In this document: positions 62,394 through 64,000 of the stretch, piece after piece
Layout: each line of letters opens with the position of its first letter
Position numbering within the stretch: position 1 is the stretch's first letter
Source of the DNA: Sphingomonas aurea
GTDB taxonomy: Bacteria > Pseudomonadota > Alphaproteobacteria > Sphingomonadales > Sphingomonadaceae
DNA: 64,000 nucleotides
Assembly (NCBI RefSeq): GCF_030678875.1
Contig: NZ_JAUUDS010000004.1
Location: forward strand, 172,654-236,653
Direction: 5' to 3'
The notes under the pieces: model-generated
Told to the model about the DNA's origin: nothing
Databases searched by the model: none
The model's input: only the letters and a program-made list of their open reading frames with translations
Position numbers and translations under genes: made by a program

Positions 62394-63131
62394 TCAGGGA
62401 TCGCTCAACTCGGCGACGAAGTCATAGGCATCGCCGCGGTAGAAAGACTGGGTGAACTCCACGACCCGTCCGTCGCGCAGAAAGCCGCGGCGTTCGATCA
62501 GCAGCCCGGCATGGCCGGTATCGACCCCCAGCATCCGCGCATGTTCGCCGCTGAACGGCACCGCGCGCAGCCGTTGCAGCGCGCGGACCGGCCGGTTGCC
62601 CAGCTGGTCGAGCGCCGCGTAGAGTGAATCGTCGACCGCATCGATCCCCTCCAGGCACCGCCCTTCGATCGTCGAAAACTCCAGCGCCATCGGGATCTCG
62701 TCGGCAAAGCGGATGCGCTGGAAACGCCATACCGGTGCGCCCGGCGACAGGCCCAGCGCCATCGCCTCCTCCGGCGTCACCGACCCCGACGTGCGGCTGA
62801 TCCACTGACTGGACGGAGTGCGCCCGCGCGACAGCATGTCTTCCGAAAAGGACGACAGCCGCGAAAACACCTTCTCCACCCGCGTCGCCACGAACGTGCC
62901 CGCGCCGCGGCGGCGGGTCAGCAACCCCTCCTCCACCAGCCCGGCGATCGCCTTGCGCACGGTGATCCGCGACACGTCGTACTCGGCCGCCAGATCGCGT
63001 TCGGGCGGGATCGCCTCGCTGGGAGCCAGCACCTGCTTCTGGATCGCGTCGCGCAGCAGCTGCTGCAGCTGAACATAGAGCGGAGCCGGATTGTCGTGCC
63101 GAAACGCGCCGATCTGCTGGGAAAAGGACAT
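62394..63131 (-). CDS. nagR: GntR/HutC-family regulator (NagR-like)
   Basis: 245 residues: winged-helix domain (1-~80; PPERDLAAEYDVSRITVRKAI, RRRGAGTFVA) and UTRA ligand domain (~95-240; PVWRFQRIRFADEIPMALE, GLLIERRGF). HutC/NagR proteins bind phosphorylated amino sugars (GlcNAc-6-P or GlcN-6-P), releasing TGGTAT/ACTGGTCT-type operators. Located at the end of the glycosidase operon, convergent with it, it is the natural regulator of the motifs at 39980, 46673 and 47516. ATG 63131 chosen; a sigma-70-like promoter lies 49-77 bases upstream. Confidence 0.88.
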   Translation of the reverse strand: MSFSQQIGAFRHDNPAPLYVQLQQLLRDAIQKQVLAPSEAIPPERDLAAEYDVSRITVRKAIAGLVEEGLLTRRRGAGTFVATRVEKVFSRLSSFSEDMLSRGRTPSSQWISRTSGSVTPEEAMALGLSPGAPVWRFQRIRFADEIPMALEFSTIEGRCLEGIDAVDDSLYAALDQLGNRPVRALQRLRAVPFSGEHARMLGVDTGHAGLLIERRGFLRDGRVVEFTQSFYRGDAYDFVAELSDP

Positions 63132-63179
63132 CGGCGGCTGACGATCCGGGGAATGGCGCGAGGTTCGCGGAGGGACCCC

Positions 63180-63208
63180 ATCTTAGCCCCCGCGTCCAGT
63201 GCAGGCAA
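63180..63208 (-). promoter_or_regulatory. Promoter of the NagR-like gene
   Basis: Minus-strand -35 TTGCCT, 17-base spacer and -10 TAAGAT, about 50 bases before the ATG. The spacer contains CACTGGAC, with the ACTGG also seen in the nag promoter operator. Confidence 0.5.
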
Positions 63209-63226
63209 TCTCCGTAGCACCTTCAA

Positions 63227-63570
63227 TCATGGGGTAACCGGCCGATTTGTCCCAATCTCGATCAGCACCCCGGCGACATGAATTAACGGTGCCACGTCGC
63301 TGCCCGCCGGATCGGCGATCGTCTGCGCGACATACACGATGCGGTTATCGCCGCGCGAGGTCAGCCCTACCATCACCGGCACATGCGCGCGCAATGCGCG
63401 GTCCGGCTCGTCCGGGTCACGCAGCGGCCCCAATACCATAACGGCATCCCCACCCCGCACGTCCGCGAGCTGGACGAATTCGATACCCGGTTTGGAAGCT
63501 CTCGACGCTGCCAGGCGACATGACGCTGGGTGAAGGCATCCTCAATAGCGAGTTTTACATCGTTCGTCAT
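63227..63570 (-). pseudogene. Frameshifted small gene, unknown
   Basis: Two frames join into one plausible protein of about 114 residues. The first reads MTNDVKLAIEDAFTQRHVAWQ from ATG 63570; the second, one base out, reads GIEFVQLADVRGGDAVMVLG and on to a TGA at 63227. The switch lies between 63485 and 63505. No known domain. Codon and base use differ from the rest of the window (less G/C at third positions). A sequencing error is possible. Confidence 0.45.
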
Positions 63571-63733
63571 AGCTCCAACCGCGGCACTTGGGCGAAGTGC
63601 TCAACGAGCGCCGACGCATCTCGCAGCGCCACGCCTTAATCTCGAGGCGGAGTGGATCGTCCGTAAGGAGCTGGAGTAACACATCATCGCTCAGCCGCTC
63701 TGGAACCAGGTCAGGCGCGGTAAACCTAAGCAC
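63567..63733 (-). pseudogene. Second frameshifted small gene, unknown
   Basis: A GTG at 63733 opens LRFTAPDLVPERLSDDVLLQ; after a shift near 63620-63640 the frame ends ALVEHFAQVPRLEL with a TGA overlapping the next ATG (ATGA at 63567-63570). The overlap style suggests an old operon. No similarity recognised. Confidence 0.3.
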
Positions 63734-64000
63734 TCAGCTGTCGCTTGCGAGATCGGCATTCTGCCCGGCAGCAAGCTGACGGGCAATCCTAGCCCCTACC
63801 CAGCTTAATTGCTTTGGCGAAGGTGAGGCCGAGACGGCTGGATCGGAATCGAGCATGCCGATCGTCGACAACATCCCATACGGCAACGATCCTGCGTCAC
63901 CCCGTACTGCTGCAGCGCTCTGTGGAGAAGATCGCCGAGCAGCGCGAGGCTCTGGACGAAGAAACCATCCACGGCGGAGCCGGAGAGATCCTGTCGATGC
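63734..64000 (-). other. Open minus-strand region continuing past the window, unassigned
   Basis: A frame open from the window edge ends with TGA at 63734-63736. A second frame reads VDGFFVQSLALLGDLLHRAL near 63910-63970 and may join it by a frameshift. A competing plus-strand frame from about 63795 reads SVEKIAEQREALDEETIHGG. Neither could be assigned. Strand is uncertain. Confidence 0.2.

Noticed and set aside
63795..64000. Plus-strand frame (SVEKIAEQREALDEETIHGG) as a partial gene
   Set aside because: Competes with minus-strand frames, lacks a clear start and matches nothing I recognise.
1..64000. tRNA, rRNA, CRISPR, insertion sequences, riboswitches
   Set aside because: All larger intergenic spaces were read; none showed the needed structures, repeats or transposase frames.

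Overview
The window is high-GC DNA packed with protein genes and fits a free-living, sphingomonad-like alphaproteobacterium. The signs are two TonB-dependent receptors, a PQQ-type glucose dehydrogenase, many short-chain dehydrogenases, a fused EIIA-HPr-EI phosphotransferase with NagE, and many start/stop codon overlaps. The organism is inferred from gene style only. No rRNA, tRNA, CRISPR array or insertion sequence was found.

Left part (1-5,818): the end of a molybdenum hydroxylase operon (FAD and Mo subunits), a membrane-bound quinoprotein dehydrogenase, DNA-3-methyladenine glycosylase I and a small DUF3253 protein. From 5,856 to about 27,400 lies a catabolic island. It holds paaG and a paaJ/pcaF-type thiolase, five SDR domains (one gene is a tandem fusion) plus a degenerate SDR-like protein, two acyl-CoA ligases, a second crotonase, a TonB receptor, a PimC/PimD-like pair of acyl-CoA dehydrogenases, an NTF2-fold protein, an SMP-30 lactonase, an amidohydrolase, an MFS transporter, a Baeyer-Villiger-type flavin monooxygenase and an IclR regulator. 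Together they look like uptake, oxygenation, lactone opening and CoA-dependent beta-oxidation of a cyclic (alicyclic, terpenoid or aromatic) carbon source. The substrate cannot be read from sequence.

Middle part (27,600-35,230): a tightly overlapped run of an EF-hand protein, tgt, a 72-aa membrane protein and a double-domain M16 peptidase. It is followed by small envelope and stress genes (glycine-zipper lipoprotein, OsmC, cold-shock protein, several hypothetical proteins).

Right part (35,400-63,200): the most notable region, an apparently complete N-glycan utilisation locus. A large TonB receptor and a secreted aspartylglucosaminidase precede a nag/PTS operon read on the minus strand (SIS-family deaminase, nagA, a 101-aa unknown, EIIA-HPr-EI, NagE). 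cutC diverges from a seven-gene plus-strand operon encoding GH20, GH2 beta-mannosidase, GH3 (beta-xylosidase-like), GH125, GH92, GH29 and a PNGase A-family amidase. Each gene of that operon overlaps the next. A HutC-type GntR regulator (NagR-like) ends the locus. The enzyme set matches stepwise dismantling of plant-type N-glycans (mannose, core xylose and fucose, chitobiose, Asn link), with released GlcNAc imported and phosphorylated by the PTS. A nag promoter has a candidate operator in its spacer, and related motifs sit upstream of the receptor and the glycosidase operon.

The last 800 bases (63,220-64,000) have different composition and hold short, frameshifted minus-strand reading frames. 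They look like a decayed accessory segment continuing past the window.
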